A stretch of 7,312 nt of DNA from Bacteroidales bacterium (GTDB lineage Bacteria; Bacteroidota; Bacteroidia; Bacteroidales; UBA7960): NCBI GenBank assembly GCA_003557805.1, contig PWNY01000330.1, forward strand, positions 1 through 7,312, written 5' to 3'. The position numbers and the translations under genes are program-made. This document shows, piece after piece, positions 1-6,758 of the stretch (position 1 is the stretch's first letter; every line of letters begins with the position of its first letter). The notes beneath the pieces are model-generated. The model had not been told where the DNA came from, did no database searches, and saw nothing but the letters and a program-made list of their open reading frames with translations.

Positions 1-376
1 TATATGCGGTTGCCCATTTATAGGTTGGATTGACACTTATGTTATTCCTGGGGTTTTGTACATAATCTATCAGTCGCTCTTCAGGAAGGGTGGGCAGGTG
101 GTAGGAGGCGCCCTGGTTGGTTATGTCAACCCTGAAGGGAATGCTCAGATGCTCACCCGCAGTTATTGTTGCATGTGCCGAGAACCTTGCCAGGTCGGAA
201 GGGAAGCGTGGCCTGAAGTTTTCATAGGCGAACGCTGAATAATTGTACATATCGTAATGAAGTCCAAATTGACCCTGTATCCCTAAGGGTTCAGAACCCA
301 GGGCATTGACCGGAAAAAATATAAGCAGAAACGCCAATGCCCGGTAACGGCCCTGCTTTCTTAATTTAAATTTCAT
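1..376 (-). CDS. Exported, probably outer-membrane beta-barrel protein (N-terminal 125 codons only)
   Basis: Reading the minus strand from the ATG at 376, the frame stays open for 125 codons and runs off the window edge, so the C-terminal part is missing. An in-frame TAA lies three codons before this ATG, so the start cannot be further upstream. Residues 1-27 form a Sec-type signal peptide: a basic start (KFKLRKQGRYR), a hydrophobic core (ALAFLLIFFPV) and a probable cleavage site after NALG. The mature part is rich in aromatic and polar residues in alternating stretches (GQFGLHYDMYNYSAFAY; FSAHATITAGEHLSIPFRVD), as in outer-membrane beta strands. It ends in the window with NPTYKWATAY, a pattern I associate from memory with large uncharacterised Bacteroidota barrel proteins. 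It is separated from the nitroreductase gene by 284 bp containing its own promoter, so it is a separate transcription unit. No function can be assigned. Confidence 0.7.
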   Translation of the reverse strand, partial: MKFKLRKQGRYRALAFLLIFFPVNALGSEPLGIQGQFGLHYDMYNYSAFAYENFRPRFPSDLARFSAHATITAGEHLSIPFRVDITNQGASYHLPTLPEERLIDYVQNPRNNISVNPTYKWATAY

Positions 377-484
377 CCTGAATTAATTTGTCAGGCCGTA
401 TAAAAGACTGTTTAATATAAACAACATAAGCAGGTAACAGGTTGTAAAACATAGTAAAAGAATGTTATATTAATTAAGACTAAA

Positions 485-516
485 CAAATATAAGGTAAAT
501 AATTTATAAATCCAAA
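485..516 (-). promoter_or_regulatory. Bacteroidota-type promoter for the barrel-protein gene
   Basis: On the minus strand TTTG (516-513) is followed after 20 bp by TATATTTG (492-485). This matches the Bacteroidetes primary-sigma consensus, a -33 TTTG and a -7 TAnnTTTG about 19-23 bp apart. Transcription would start near 478, giving a leader of roughly 100 nt before the ATG at 376. The region is AT-rich, so chance matches are possible, but having both boxes at the right spacing is good support. Confidence 0.6.
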
Positions 517-527
517 TTGGTAGATGT

Positions 528-550
528 GTTTATTCTGAAATAGAATAAAC
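528..550. promoter_or_regulatory. Perfect 9-bp inverted repeat, candidate operator
   Basis: GTTTATTCT (528-536) and AGAATAAAC (542-550) are exact reverse complements separated by 5 bp. The element ends 12 bp upstream of the predicted -33 box, a typical place for a dimeric activator or other regulator to bind. There is no T-run after it on either strand and the arms are AT-rich, so it does not look like a terminator. The regulator is unknown. Confidence 0.45.
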
Positions 551-570
551 TGTATACTATTTAATGCTGT

Positions 571-597
571 TAAAAGGATACAGGCCTTTGGCCTGTA
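571..597 (-). terminator. Intrinsic terminator-like hairpin after the nitroreductase gene
   Basis: TACAGGCC (579-586) and GGCCTGTA (590-597) form a perfect 8-bp stem with a 3-nt loop. Read on the minus strand, the stem is followed by TCCTTTTA, a short and imperfect T tract. It lies about 64 nt past the nitroreductase stop and would separate that transcript from the barrel-protein unit. There is no T tract on the plus-strand side, so it works only in the minus direction. The weak T tract lowers confidence. Confidence 0.5.
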
Positions 598-601
598 GAT
601 A

Positions 602-615
602 CAACAGGTCTGTTG
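602..615. repeat. Short palindrome CAACAG-GT-CTGTTG
   Basis: Two perfect 6-bp arms are separated by 2 bp, between the nitroreductase stop and the terminator-like hairpin. In RNA it could form a small extra stem that assists termination or protects the 3' end. As DNA it could be a weak binding site. No further support is visible. Confidence 0.3.
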
Positions 616-660
616 AGGGATTATAAAAACTGTTCTGGGAAATTAATTTGCAGGAAAGAT

Positions 661-1308
661 TTAATCAGCCGGATATCCGACCGACTGCCCCAGTATTACG
701 TGCTGGTCAGGGCTTAGTTTCAGCACCTGATGGAGTTTTTCCCTGTCCACAAGGCCTCTTACAACGGTTGCAAGGCCCTCGGAAGCACAAAAAAGGTAAA
801 CGTTCTGTGATATAAACCCAACATCGGTGGCGGAATTGAACTCCTTTTTCTCCCTGCTAACGTTACCTGTAATCCTGGAATGGTCTGAAACGAAAATAAG
901 ATTGACCGGGGCGGTTGCCGTGAAATCCTGGGTGCCGGCATATTCCCGAAGGTCATCATCACCCTTTCTGACCAGTGAATGGTCTTGTGGATCGTACAGG
1001 TACCAGCCCTCTGCCATTATAACGTATATATCGAACTGTTGCCAGTTCCGGGCCGACGGTGCCGTCCTGCGTCCATCTTCACGGTTTATGCCGAATGCTG
1101 CCCAAAGCAGGTTTGAAAGGTCCTGCCTGCTGAGCTCCCTGTTACTGTAAGATCTGATGCTTTGCCTGCTATCAAGTGCTTCAAAGAGCGGCATACCTCC
1201 CGTCCTTTGCGGTTCGGGTAGTTGCACCATCTGGTTTTCCTGAGCCTGTAGATCAGTCATAAGAAAAAGAATTACAATTAGGTAAAACGCTTTTGTATTG
1301 TTCATCAT
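661..1308 (-). CDS. Exported nitroreductase-family flavoprotein (SagB/ThcOx-like)
   Basis: This 215-residue protein belongs by motif to the FMN-dependent nitroreductase superfamily. Such enzymes transfer electrons from a reduced nicotinamide or other donor to a substrate; this one's substrate is unknown. Residues 1-22 are a Sec-type signal peptide (hydrophobic core AFYLIVILFLM, probable cleavage after LQA), so it should act outside the cytoplasm. The FMN-phosphate motif appears as SRQSIRSY (47-54), followed by LSNLLWAAFGIN and RTAPSARNWQ (81-90), typical of the SagB/ThcOx subgroup. The C-terminal region has a helix DVGFISQNVYLFCASEGLAT and ends in GQSVGYP, the usual closing strand. Two adjacent ATGs (1308, 1305) are equivalent starts. 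The gene begins 29 bases after the lpxA stop and may be the last gene of that operon. Family assignment is firm; subgroup and substrate are not. Confidence 0.85.
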   Translation of the reverse strand: MMNNTKAFYLIVILFLMTDLQAQENQMVQLPEPQRTGGMPLFEALDSRQSIRSYSNRELSRQDLSNLLWAAFGINREDGRRTAPSARNWQQFDIYVIMAEGWYLYDPQDHSLVRKGDDDLREYAGTQDFTATAPVNLIFVSDHSRITGNVSREKKEFNSATDVGFISQNVYLFCASEGLATVVRGLVDREKLHQVLKLSPDQHVILGQSVGYPAD

Positions 1309-1322
1309 CAGGCTTTTAATTA

Positions 1323-1330
1323 CAAATGTA
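1323..1330 (-). promoter_or_regulatory. Possible -7 box (TACATTTG) before the nitroreductase gene
   Basis: On the minus strand TACATTTG fits the Bacteroidota TAnnTTTG element and lies in the 29-bp gap between lpxA and the nitroreductase gene. No TTTG or TTG is present at the expected -33 spacing, and the resulting leader would be only about 8 nt. It may be chance, or a weak internal promoter. Confidence 0.25.
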
Positions 1331-1337
1331 AGGCAAA

Positions 1338-2186
1338 TCAGGAAACTGTATTTTTTGATGTGGCCATGTCCCCGGTTTTTGCCCCTGCACTGCCATGATC
1401 ACATTTTGCCTGCCCGCTTTTTACAATACCTCTTTCCGAACTGCTGATAAAAACCAGTATCTTATCTTTTTCAACTGAACTTTTCAGTACTGATTCAATC
1501 TTTTCAATTGCCTGCGAGGTGTTAAGACCGTTCTGGTAAATATACCGGTATATTTCCTGTATCATGTTTATGCTCTCCCTGGAAAACCCCCTGCGCTTAA
1601 GGCCTATAGAGTTTATACCGATATAATTTGCGGGGACGCCGAACACTTTTGTATAGGGGGGGACATCCGTAAGTATACCCGACATCCCGGATACCATGGC
1701 ATGCTCACCTATGCGGCAGAACTGGTGTATGGCGCTCATGCCACCGATCACCGCCCAGTCCTCAATGATAACCTCCCCGGCTACCTGCACGCTGTTCACT
1801 ATTACGCAATTATCCCCTACCACGGTATCATGCCCGATATGGGAGTAAGCCATCAGCAGGGTGTTTTCACCGATAACTGTAGCTCCTTCAGGGGTTGTGG
1901 CCCTGTTTATGGTTACGTATTCGCGCACGGTTGAATTGTCACCAATATTAACCGTGGAATAATCCCCCCGGAATTTAAGATCCTGTGGAATAGCCGAAAT
2001 AACAGCGCCCGGAAAAATCTTGCAGCCGCTGCCTATCCTGGACCCGGGATAAAGGCTTGCATTTGTGCCAATCCAGGTATTGTCGCCAATAACAACATCT
2101 TCGTCTATCCTTACAAATGCCTCGATCCTGACATTCTTTCCGATAACCGCTTTCGGGTTTATATCGGCTAATGGTGATATATCCAT
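1338..2186 (-). CDS. lpxA: Acyl-ACP--UDP-N-acetylglucosamine O-acyltransferase (LpxA)
   Basis: LpxA transfers a 3-hydroxyacyl chain from acyl carrier protein to the 3-OH of UDP-GlcNAc, the first step of lipid A synthesis, in the cytoplasm. I chose the ATG at 2186 (282 residues) because the protein then begins MDISPLADINPKAVIG, like known LpxA proteins, and starts one base after the preceding stop. The ATG at 2219 would add 11 residues and overlap that gene. Residues 1 to about 185 are left-handed beta-helix hexapeptide repeats (AVIGKNVRIEAFV, IGDNTWIG, IGSGCKIFPGAVI). The catalytic His is H119 in SHIGHD (116-120 contains H116 and H119, equivalent to H122/H125 of E. coli). GGMSAIHQF, DVPPY and GLKRRGFSRE are all conserved, followed by the helical C-terminal domain. 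A 26-residue polar tail extends beyond the usual end near RGIVK. LpxD, LpxC/FabZ and LpxB are not adjacent. Confidence 0.92.
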   Translation of the reverse strand: MDISPLADINPKAVIGKNVRIEAFVRIDEDVVIGDNTWIGTNASLYPGSRIGSGCKIFPGAVISAIPQDLKFRGDYSTVNIGDNSTVREYVTINRATTPEGATVIGENTLLMAYSHIGHDTVVGDNCVIVNSVQVAGEVIIEDWAVIGGMSAIHQFCRIGEHAMVSGMSGILTDVPPYTKVFGVPANYIGINSIGLKRRGFSRESINMIQEIYRYIYQNGLNTSQAIEKIESVLKSSVEKDKILVFISSSERGIVKSGQAKCDHGSAGAKTGDMATSKNTVS

Positions 2187-2187
2187 T

Positions 2188-2484
2188 TTACCAGTATGTT
2201 TTTTCAATGTTCCATACAAAGGCCCTTACGCCTACCTCTGTATTTATTTCATCCATCTTTTTTATACAGTCAAGCAATTCACTGACCTTATCTTCAGGTA
2301 TAACAACCAGTGCTGCTGAATTCATTTCGGGCCATGTATGTGTTCCCATCCTTGGATCACCGGTATCTGAACCCCTTCCCTGTACATTGTTCCACCAGGT
2401 AAAGCCTCTGATTTTTAGCCTGTCAAGTATGAACTCGACCCTTTCACTGTTTGCCTGGTTGAAAACTATCATTACTGCCTTCAT
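2188..2484 (-). CDS. PII-like (GlnB-fold) protein linked to the efflux pump
   Basis: The sequence follows the PII beta-alpha-beta plan over about 98 residues. A first strand (KAVMIVFNQ) and helix lead to RGFTWWNNVQGRGSDTG, matching the PII strand and glycine turn before the T-loop. Then come NSAALVVIPEDKVSELLDCI (PII strand 3 and helix) and GVRAFVWNIE, comparable to the PII GxxxIFVFDVE end. PII proteins are usually trimers that sense nucleotides and small metabolites and control membrane transporters or enzymes; no ligand can be read here. The T-loop-like segment (about 36-56) has no tyrosine of the kind uridylylated in GlnB. Five tryptophans in 98 residues is unusual. The ATG at 2484 lies 4 bases after the pump stop; a GTG at 2502 would overlap the pump end. 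Divergent PII groups beside RND efflux genes are known (PII-NG, mostly metal pumps). The fold call comes from pattern only; role is inferred from context. Confidence 0.65.
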   Translation of the reverse strand: MKAVMIVFNQANSERVEFILDRLKIRGFTWWNNVQGRGSDTGDPRMGTHTWPEMNSAALVVIPEDKVSELLDCIKKMDEINTEVGVRAFVWNIEKTYW

Positions 2485-2488
2485 GCTA

Positions 2489-5400
2489 TTATTGTTTTTC
2501 ACAGTCCAAAAATGTAAATCTTGCCCTTATCTTTCTGATTTTATCCCTTTCGCCCCTGCGCGCAAATATCCCGTATACCACAGGTACAAGAACAAGTGTG
2601 ACCAAGGTTGAAAAGATTAACCCGCCTATCAGGGAGATACCCATCGGGCTCCATATCTCCGACCCCTCACCTCTGCTGAGTGCAAGAGGCAGCATGGCAA
2701 GAATGGTTGTCATTGCCGTCATAAGTACCGGCCTGAGCCTCATTTTTCCCGATATAGCAATCGCATCATTAAGCGCGAGGCCCCTGTCGCGCTGAAGGTT
2801 TATGTAATCAATAAGCACGATACCGTTCTTTACCACGATCCCTATCAGCAATACAGCACCCAGTCCGGCTATTATGCTAAGAGTTGTGTTTGTGATAAGT
2901 AATGCAAGGATAACTCCTGTGAATGAGAATGGTATAGAGAACATGATTACAAACGGCATAATGAATGACTCAAACTGTGATGCCATTACAAGGAAAACCA
3001 GGATCACGCTGATAAGCAGCAACAACCCGAGGTCAGCGAAGGATTCCATCATATCCTCATAGGCACCTCCTATGTTTACCATTACCCCCGAAGGAACATC
3101 TATTGTTTCCATAATCTTGTCTATTTCTGCTGCGAGGTCACCCAGGGAAATACCAGAAGGAACCGCTGATACGGTAACCACCCTCTCCCTGCTTTTGCGT
3201 TCTATATTCGGTGGGTTCCAGTATTCCTGCACGCTACCAATCTCTCCAAGTCTTACACTTTCCCCAATGGCGTTTGTTATTCTGATAGACTCAATATCGG
3301 ATATTGAGCTTCTGTATTCCTCCCTGTATCTTACAATAATATCATATTCATTACCCTCCTCCCTGAGTTGTGATGCTGTCATACCGTCTATGCGGTTACG
3401 CAGGGCAGTTGAAACTGTCGCAGTATTCAGTCCGTGTTCTGCAAGTTTTTTCCTGTCAAGCACTACCTGGAGTTCCGGCCGGTCATCCTTCCTGCTTACC
3501 TGCACATTTTCAGCCCCTGGTATATCATCAATTTTTGCCCTGATCTCATTGGCAAGAGAACTTGTAATGTTGAAATCGTAACCATATATCTCAACATCCA
3601 CCGTATTCTCACCGGGCCCTCCACCTCCGGTTTCAACAGAGTATTCCACGATATCCGGTATGTGGCTTAGATGCTCCCTTATATCCCGGGCGATCTCCCA
3701 TACACTTCTTTCCCTTTTGTCAAGTTCCGACAATCGCATCATCATATTTATTATGTTGGGTCCGGTGTCGGCGAACATCATCATTCCCCCCTCATCATCT
3801 GAACCCGATGATACTGACAGTATTTCAACTTCGGGATAGTTTTCAAGGATTATCTGTTCCAGTTGCCTGGATACCTTTATTGTCTCCTCAACCCTCAACC
3901 CGGTAGTCAGTTCTGCGGAAACACTAATCCTGCCTTCATCTGCCTCTGGTATAAACTCAGTACTTAAAAACCTGACCAGCATTAATGAGCCGATAAATAT
4001 ACCAAAAGATACAATCAGCACTTTTTTCTTGTTCCTCAGTGCCAGGCGTATTATACTCTCATAGAAACTTTCCAGGCTTTTTAGAAGCGGATCAATGGTT
4101 TTTGCATGACTTAAGCGCCTTTCGGACACTTTCCCTGCCTTATTGCCGAGTAATTTTGAGGAAAGCATCGGGGTCAATGAAATGGCAGCAACCGTTGAGG
4201 TAACGACTGTTATCGTAACTATCCATCCAAGCTGTTTGAACAGCACACCGGTCATACCTCCCAAAAGGGTGAGCGGGAAGAATACTGCAACGATAACAAG
4301 TGTTGTTATGATTACCGACAGCCACACCTCATTGGTGGCGTAAATGGCTGCTTCCCTTGGACTTGTTCCCCTTTCTACATGCCGGGAGATGTTCTCCAGC
4401 ACCACGATGGCATCGTCAACAACCATCCCCAGGGCTATTGACAGTGATGCCAGGGAGATTATATTCAGGGATCCGCCGCTAAGGAAGAGGTAAATGAAAG
4501 CAACAATAAGTGAAATGGGTATAGTTATCATCACAATAAATGTGGCCCTCCACTTACCGAGGAAAAACAAAACCACCAGGACAACGAAAAGCAAAGCCCA
4601 CATTAGGGTCTGTGACAGGTTGCTTACCGAGTCACTTATAAATGTCGATGTGTCAAGTATCTCCTGTATTTCAATATCGGGAGGGAGGTCTTTTTCCAGT
4701 TCGGCCAGTGCTTCCCTGATATCTGAGGCAACTCTTACTGTATTGGTACCAGACTGCTTCATAACGAACATACGAACACCCTGCCGGCCGTTTATCCTCT
4801 CCTCAAGCGAAAGGTCCCGGAGGCCATCCCGCACCTTAGCCACATCCCTGAGGAAAACTGAGCTGCCCTGAAAGTGACCTACAGCCAGGTCTTTAAGCTC
4901 TGCACTCTCAATAATCTCCCCTTCAATCCTGAACTGGTAATCCATCAGCCCCATCTTTACATTCCCCGCGGGGGTGTTCAGGTTCTCTGCCCGTATAACA
5001 TTGCCTATCTGCTCAATACTCAGGTTGTATGCCTCCAGCTTCACTGGGTCGGCCTCCACATATATCCTCCTTTGTGGGGATCCGACCAGGTTTACCGATC
5101 CTATCCCCTCGATACGGTTAAGCGGGTTAATAATCCTCTCTTCAAGTATCCGGTCTAATCCTGCATAGCTCTCTTCGGCCGTGATAGCATAAAACACGAT
5201 AGGGATCATATCGGTACTGAACTTAAATATCAGGGGACGGTCAACCCCTTCGGGAAGAAAACCATAAAGCATATCTATTGCATCCCTGACATCATTGGAG
5301 GCTTCATTAAGATCTGCTTCCCAGTCAAACTCAAGGGTGATGATAGACAAATTGTCGGTCGAGGTTGACATTATCTCCTTTAGGTTATCAACCGTGTTAA

Positions 5401-5611
5401 AGGAATCCTCCATTGGCCTGGTGATATTTGTTTCAACATCACTGGCATTGGCACCGGGCCATGTTGTAATCACTGAAATGAACGGTGGGTCCATTTCAGG
5501 TAAAAGGTCAAGGGGGAGATATCTGAGTGAATAGAGCCCCATCACTATTACTGCCGTGAATATCATCAGCGTTGTGATTGGCTTGTTTACTGCGCTTTTA
5601 TATATACTCAT
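2489..5611 (-). CDS. RND-family efflux pump inner-membrane subunit (AcrB-like, HAE type)
   Basis: This is a full-length 1040-residue RND transporter, the usual size for AcrB-type pumps. It uses the proton gradient to move substrates from the periplasm or inner membrane into an adaptor/TolC channel. Layout: TM1 (about 11-29), first periplasmic porter/docking region (30-330), TM2-6 (about 334-488), TM7 (529-549), second periplasmic region (550-855), TM8-12 (857-1016). The proton-relay residues are present: D399 and D400 in GMVVDDAIVVLEN (AcrB D407/D408) and K928 in GIVVKNGIVLIDY (AcrB K940). The double Asp points to the hydrophobe/amphiphile exporter class rather than CusA-type metal pumps, which have a single Asp in this position. 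The start at 5611 follows TTAGG and lies 38 bases after the adaptor stop. Substrate is unknown: drugs, bile salts, lipids or signals are all possible. Confidence 0.95.
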   Translation of the reverse strand: MSIYKSAVNKPITTLMIFTAVIVMGLYSLRYLPLDLLPEMDPPFISVITTWPGANASDVETNITRPMEDSFNTVDNLKEIMSTSTDNLSIITLEFDWEADLNEASNDVRDAIDMLYGFLPEGVDRPLIFKFSTDMIPIVFYAITAEESYAGLDRILEERIINPLNRIEGIGSVNLVGSPQRRIYVEADPVKLEAYNLSIEQIGNVIRAENLNTPAGNVKMGLMDYQFRIEGEIIESAELKDLAVGHFQGSSVFLRDVAKVRDGLRDLSLEERINGRQGVRMFVMKQSGTNTVRVASDIREALAELEKDLPPDIEIQEILDTSTFISDSVSNLSQTLMWALLFVVLVVLFFLGKWRATFIVMITIPISLIVAFIYLFLSGGSLNIISLASLSIALGMVVDDAIVVLENISRHVERGTSPREAAIYATNEVWLSVIITTLVIVAVFFPLTLLGGMTGVLFKQLGWIVTITVVTSTVAAISLTPMLSSKLLGNKAGKVSERRLSHAKTIDPLLKSLESFYESIIRLALRNKKKVLIVSFGIFIGSLMLVRFLSTEFIPEADEGRISVSAELTTGLRVEETIKVSRQLEQIILENYPEVEILSVSSGSDDEGGMMMFADTGPNIINMMMRLSELDKRERSVWEIARDIREHLSHIPDIVEYSVETGGGGPGENTVDVEIYGYDFNITSSLANEIRAKIDDIPGAENVQVSRKDDRPELQVVLDRKKLAEHGLNTATVSTALRNRIDGMTASQLREEGNEYDIIVRYREEYRSSISDIESIRITNAIGESVRLGEIGSVQEYWNPPNIERKSRERVVTVSAVPSGISLGDLAAEIDKIMETIDVPSGVMVNIGGAYEDMMESFADLGLLLLISVILVFLVMASQFESFIMPFVIMFSIPFSFTGVILALLITNTTLSIIAGLGAVLLIGIVVKNGIVLIDYINLQRDRGLALNDAIAISGKMRLRPVLMTAMTTILAMLPLALSRGEGSEIWSPMGISLIGGLIFSTLVTLVLVPVVYGIFARRGERDKIRKIRARFTFLDCEKQ

Positions 5612-5649
5612 CCTAACAAAATTAAATCAATTTAAAAGCCAAACTTTTA

Positions 5650-6693
5650 TTACTCATGCACCTGCACACTGACACCATCAAGCAGTCTTGCCTGCCCGGC
5701 AATGATCAGCCTGTCTCCGACATTTACATCAGGGGATATTATTTCTATCATATCATCGAAACGGTCTCCGATCTCCACCACGACTCTTTCAGCCCTGCCG
5801 TTTTTTTCCAAAAAGATGTACCTCTCGTTGGAGCCCTGAAGTTTTAAAACTGCAAGTGCGGGGACCACGAATGCCCTTACCTCTTCCAGTTCTATCCTTG
5901 CCCTGGCAAACATTCCAGGTCTCAGCCTCTCATCCTGGTTAGGAACTGATATCTCCACTTTGAATGTCCTTGTGGCAGGATCTATGGTAGGGTAAACCCT
6001 CTGTATCCGGCCGGGGAACTGCTTACCATGGTATACATCTGTTGTGACACTTACCTCCATTCCAGCTTCCAGATTGGGGTAATACCTTTCTGCTACGCTT
6101 ACATCTGCCTTCAGTCTGCCCACCTGCACAAGGGAAAGTATAGCTGCCTTTCCTGCCGGTGTATTGGGTGCCCCGGAGAACATCTCCCCATCCTCGTAAT
6201 ACCTTTCAGAAACGACACCGCTAAAGGGTGCAGTCAGCCTTGTGTTCTCACTTAGGAACTCCACGTTTGACCTGGCGACTTCATACTGTGTCCTTACCTG
6301 GTCATACTGCTGTTGTGATATACTTCCAACTCTTCTGAGCGTATCGAGCCTGCGCAGGTCAGTTTCCAGGCTCTGCATCTGCACCCTGGCCTGGTATAAT
6401 TGAGTCCTGTCCATGTCAACGAGCAGGTCTCCCTCCCTTACTCTGTCACCTATATCAACGTGTATTTTTTCAATGCGTCCCGGCGAGGATGATGCAAGGT
6501 GTACTTCATTGAAGCCTCTAAGATGGGCAGTATATGTGGCACTTCTTTCAATCTCGCTGTAATCCAGCTCCATGACCCTTACAGGTTCAATACCATCTCC
6601 GTTTTCTGATTCAAACTGTGTCCCTTCCTGTCCGGAGCAGCCGGATATCAATATGCCCAATAGCGGTATTAAATAAATTGACTTAAAGTTCAT
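5650..6693 (-). CDS. RND efflux periplasmic adaptor (membrane fusion protein), lipoprotein
   Basis: This 347-residue HlyD/AcrA-family adaptor would bridge the RND pump and the TolC-like channel. Its signal peptide ends in a lipobox (LISGC) with C19 as the lipidated residue, so it is anchored by lipid in the inner membrane, as AcrA is. The lipoyl/barrel-sandwich first half is ASSSPGRIEKIHVDIGDRVR (68-87) plus EGDLLVDMD. A short alpha-hairpin follows (about 98-150, SLETDLRRLDTLRRVGSISQ and onward), then the second lipoyl half LTAPFSGVVSERYYEDGEMF (153-172). Next come a beta-barrel domain (about 190-270, including YPTIDPATRTFKVEISV and LRPGMFARARIEL) and a membrane-proximal domain to the end. 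The hairpin is short compared with AcrA. The start at 6693 is the only ATG preceding the signal peptide. The gene lies 65 bases downstream of the TolC-like gene and 38 upstream of the pump, consistent with one operon. Confidence 0.93.
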   Translation of the reverse strand: MNFKSIYLIPLLGILISGCSGQEGTQFESENGDGIEPVRVMELDYSEIERSATYTAHLRGFNEVHLASSSPGRIEKIHVDIGDRVREGDLLVDMDRTQLYQARVQMQSLETDLRRLDTLRRVGSISQQQYDQVRTQYEVARSNVEFLSENTRLTAPFSGVVSERYYEDGEMFSGAPNTPAGKAAILSLVQVGRLKADVSVAERYYPNLEAGMEVSVTTDVYHGKQFPGRIQRVYPTIDPATRTFKVEISVPNQDERLRPGMFARARIELEEVRAFVVPALAVLKLQGSNERYIFLEKNGRAERVVVEIGDRFDDMIEIISPDVNVGDRLIIAGQARLLDGVSVQVHE

Positions 6694-6758
6694 CTTCTGT
6701 TAATTTGAAATTATTTTGAATATTGAAACATCCTTAAACTATTTTTTAAAGCTTTATC

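Larger units (their letters stand above)
377..660. other. Non-coding intergenic region between the nitroreductase and barrel-protein genes
   Basis: This AT-rich stretch holds no convincing reading frame on either strand. In the direction of minus-strand transcription it contains, in order, two short palindromes downstream of the nitroreductase stop, a 9-bp inverted repeat, a promoter-like sequence and a leader of about 100 nt before the barrel-protein ATG. The leader shows no riboswitch that I recognise. Confidence 0.75.

Noticed and set aside
56..238. Plus-strand frame of 60 codons
   Set aside because: It lies entirely antisense to the exported barrel-protein gene, has no domain pattern, and is explained by the coding bias of the opposite strand.
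411..473. Distant inverted repeat TTAATATAA / TTATATTAA in the leader
   Set aside because: The arms are pure A/T in an AT-rich leader and 45 bp apart, so a chance match is likely.
2187..2219. Upstream ATG at 2219 as the lpxA start
   Set aside because: It would add MYGTLKKHTGK, absent from LpxA proteins, and overlap the PII-like gene by 32 bp; the ATG at 2186 fits the family and spacing.
2485..2502. GTG at 2502 as the start of the PII-like gene
   Set aside because: It would add KNNNS-type residues before the first strand and overlap the pump end; the ATG at 2484 gives the normal PII start with a beta strand right after Met.
2171..2611. Plus-strand frame of 146 codons
   Set aside because: It spans the ends of three clearly coding minus-strand genes and has no recognisable motif or promoter.
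3072..3581. Plus-strand frame of 169 codons, with other antisense frames within 2598-5534
   Set aside because: All lie antisense to the RND pump, whose frame is full-length with family motifs throughout; these are shadows.
6694..6758. Possible internal promoter or terminator between the TolC-like and adaptor genes
   Set aside because: The 65-bp gap has only AT-rich sequence with repeated TTGAA and an imperfect short stem; no TAnnTTTG box or clean hairpin with a T tract is present.
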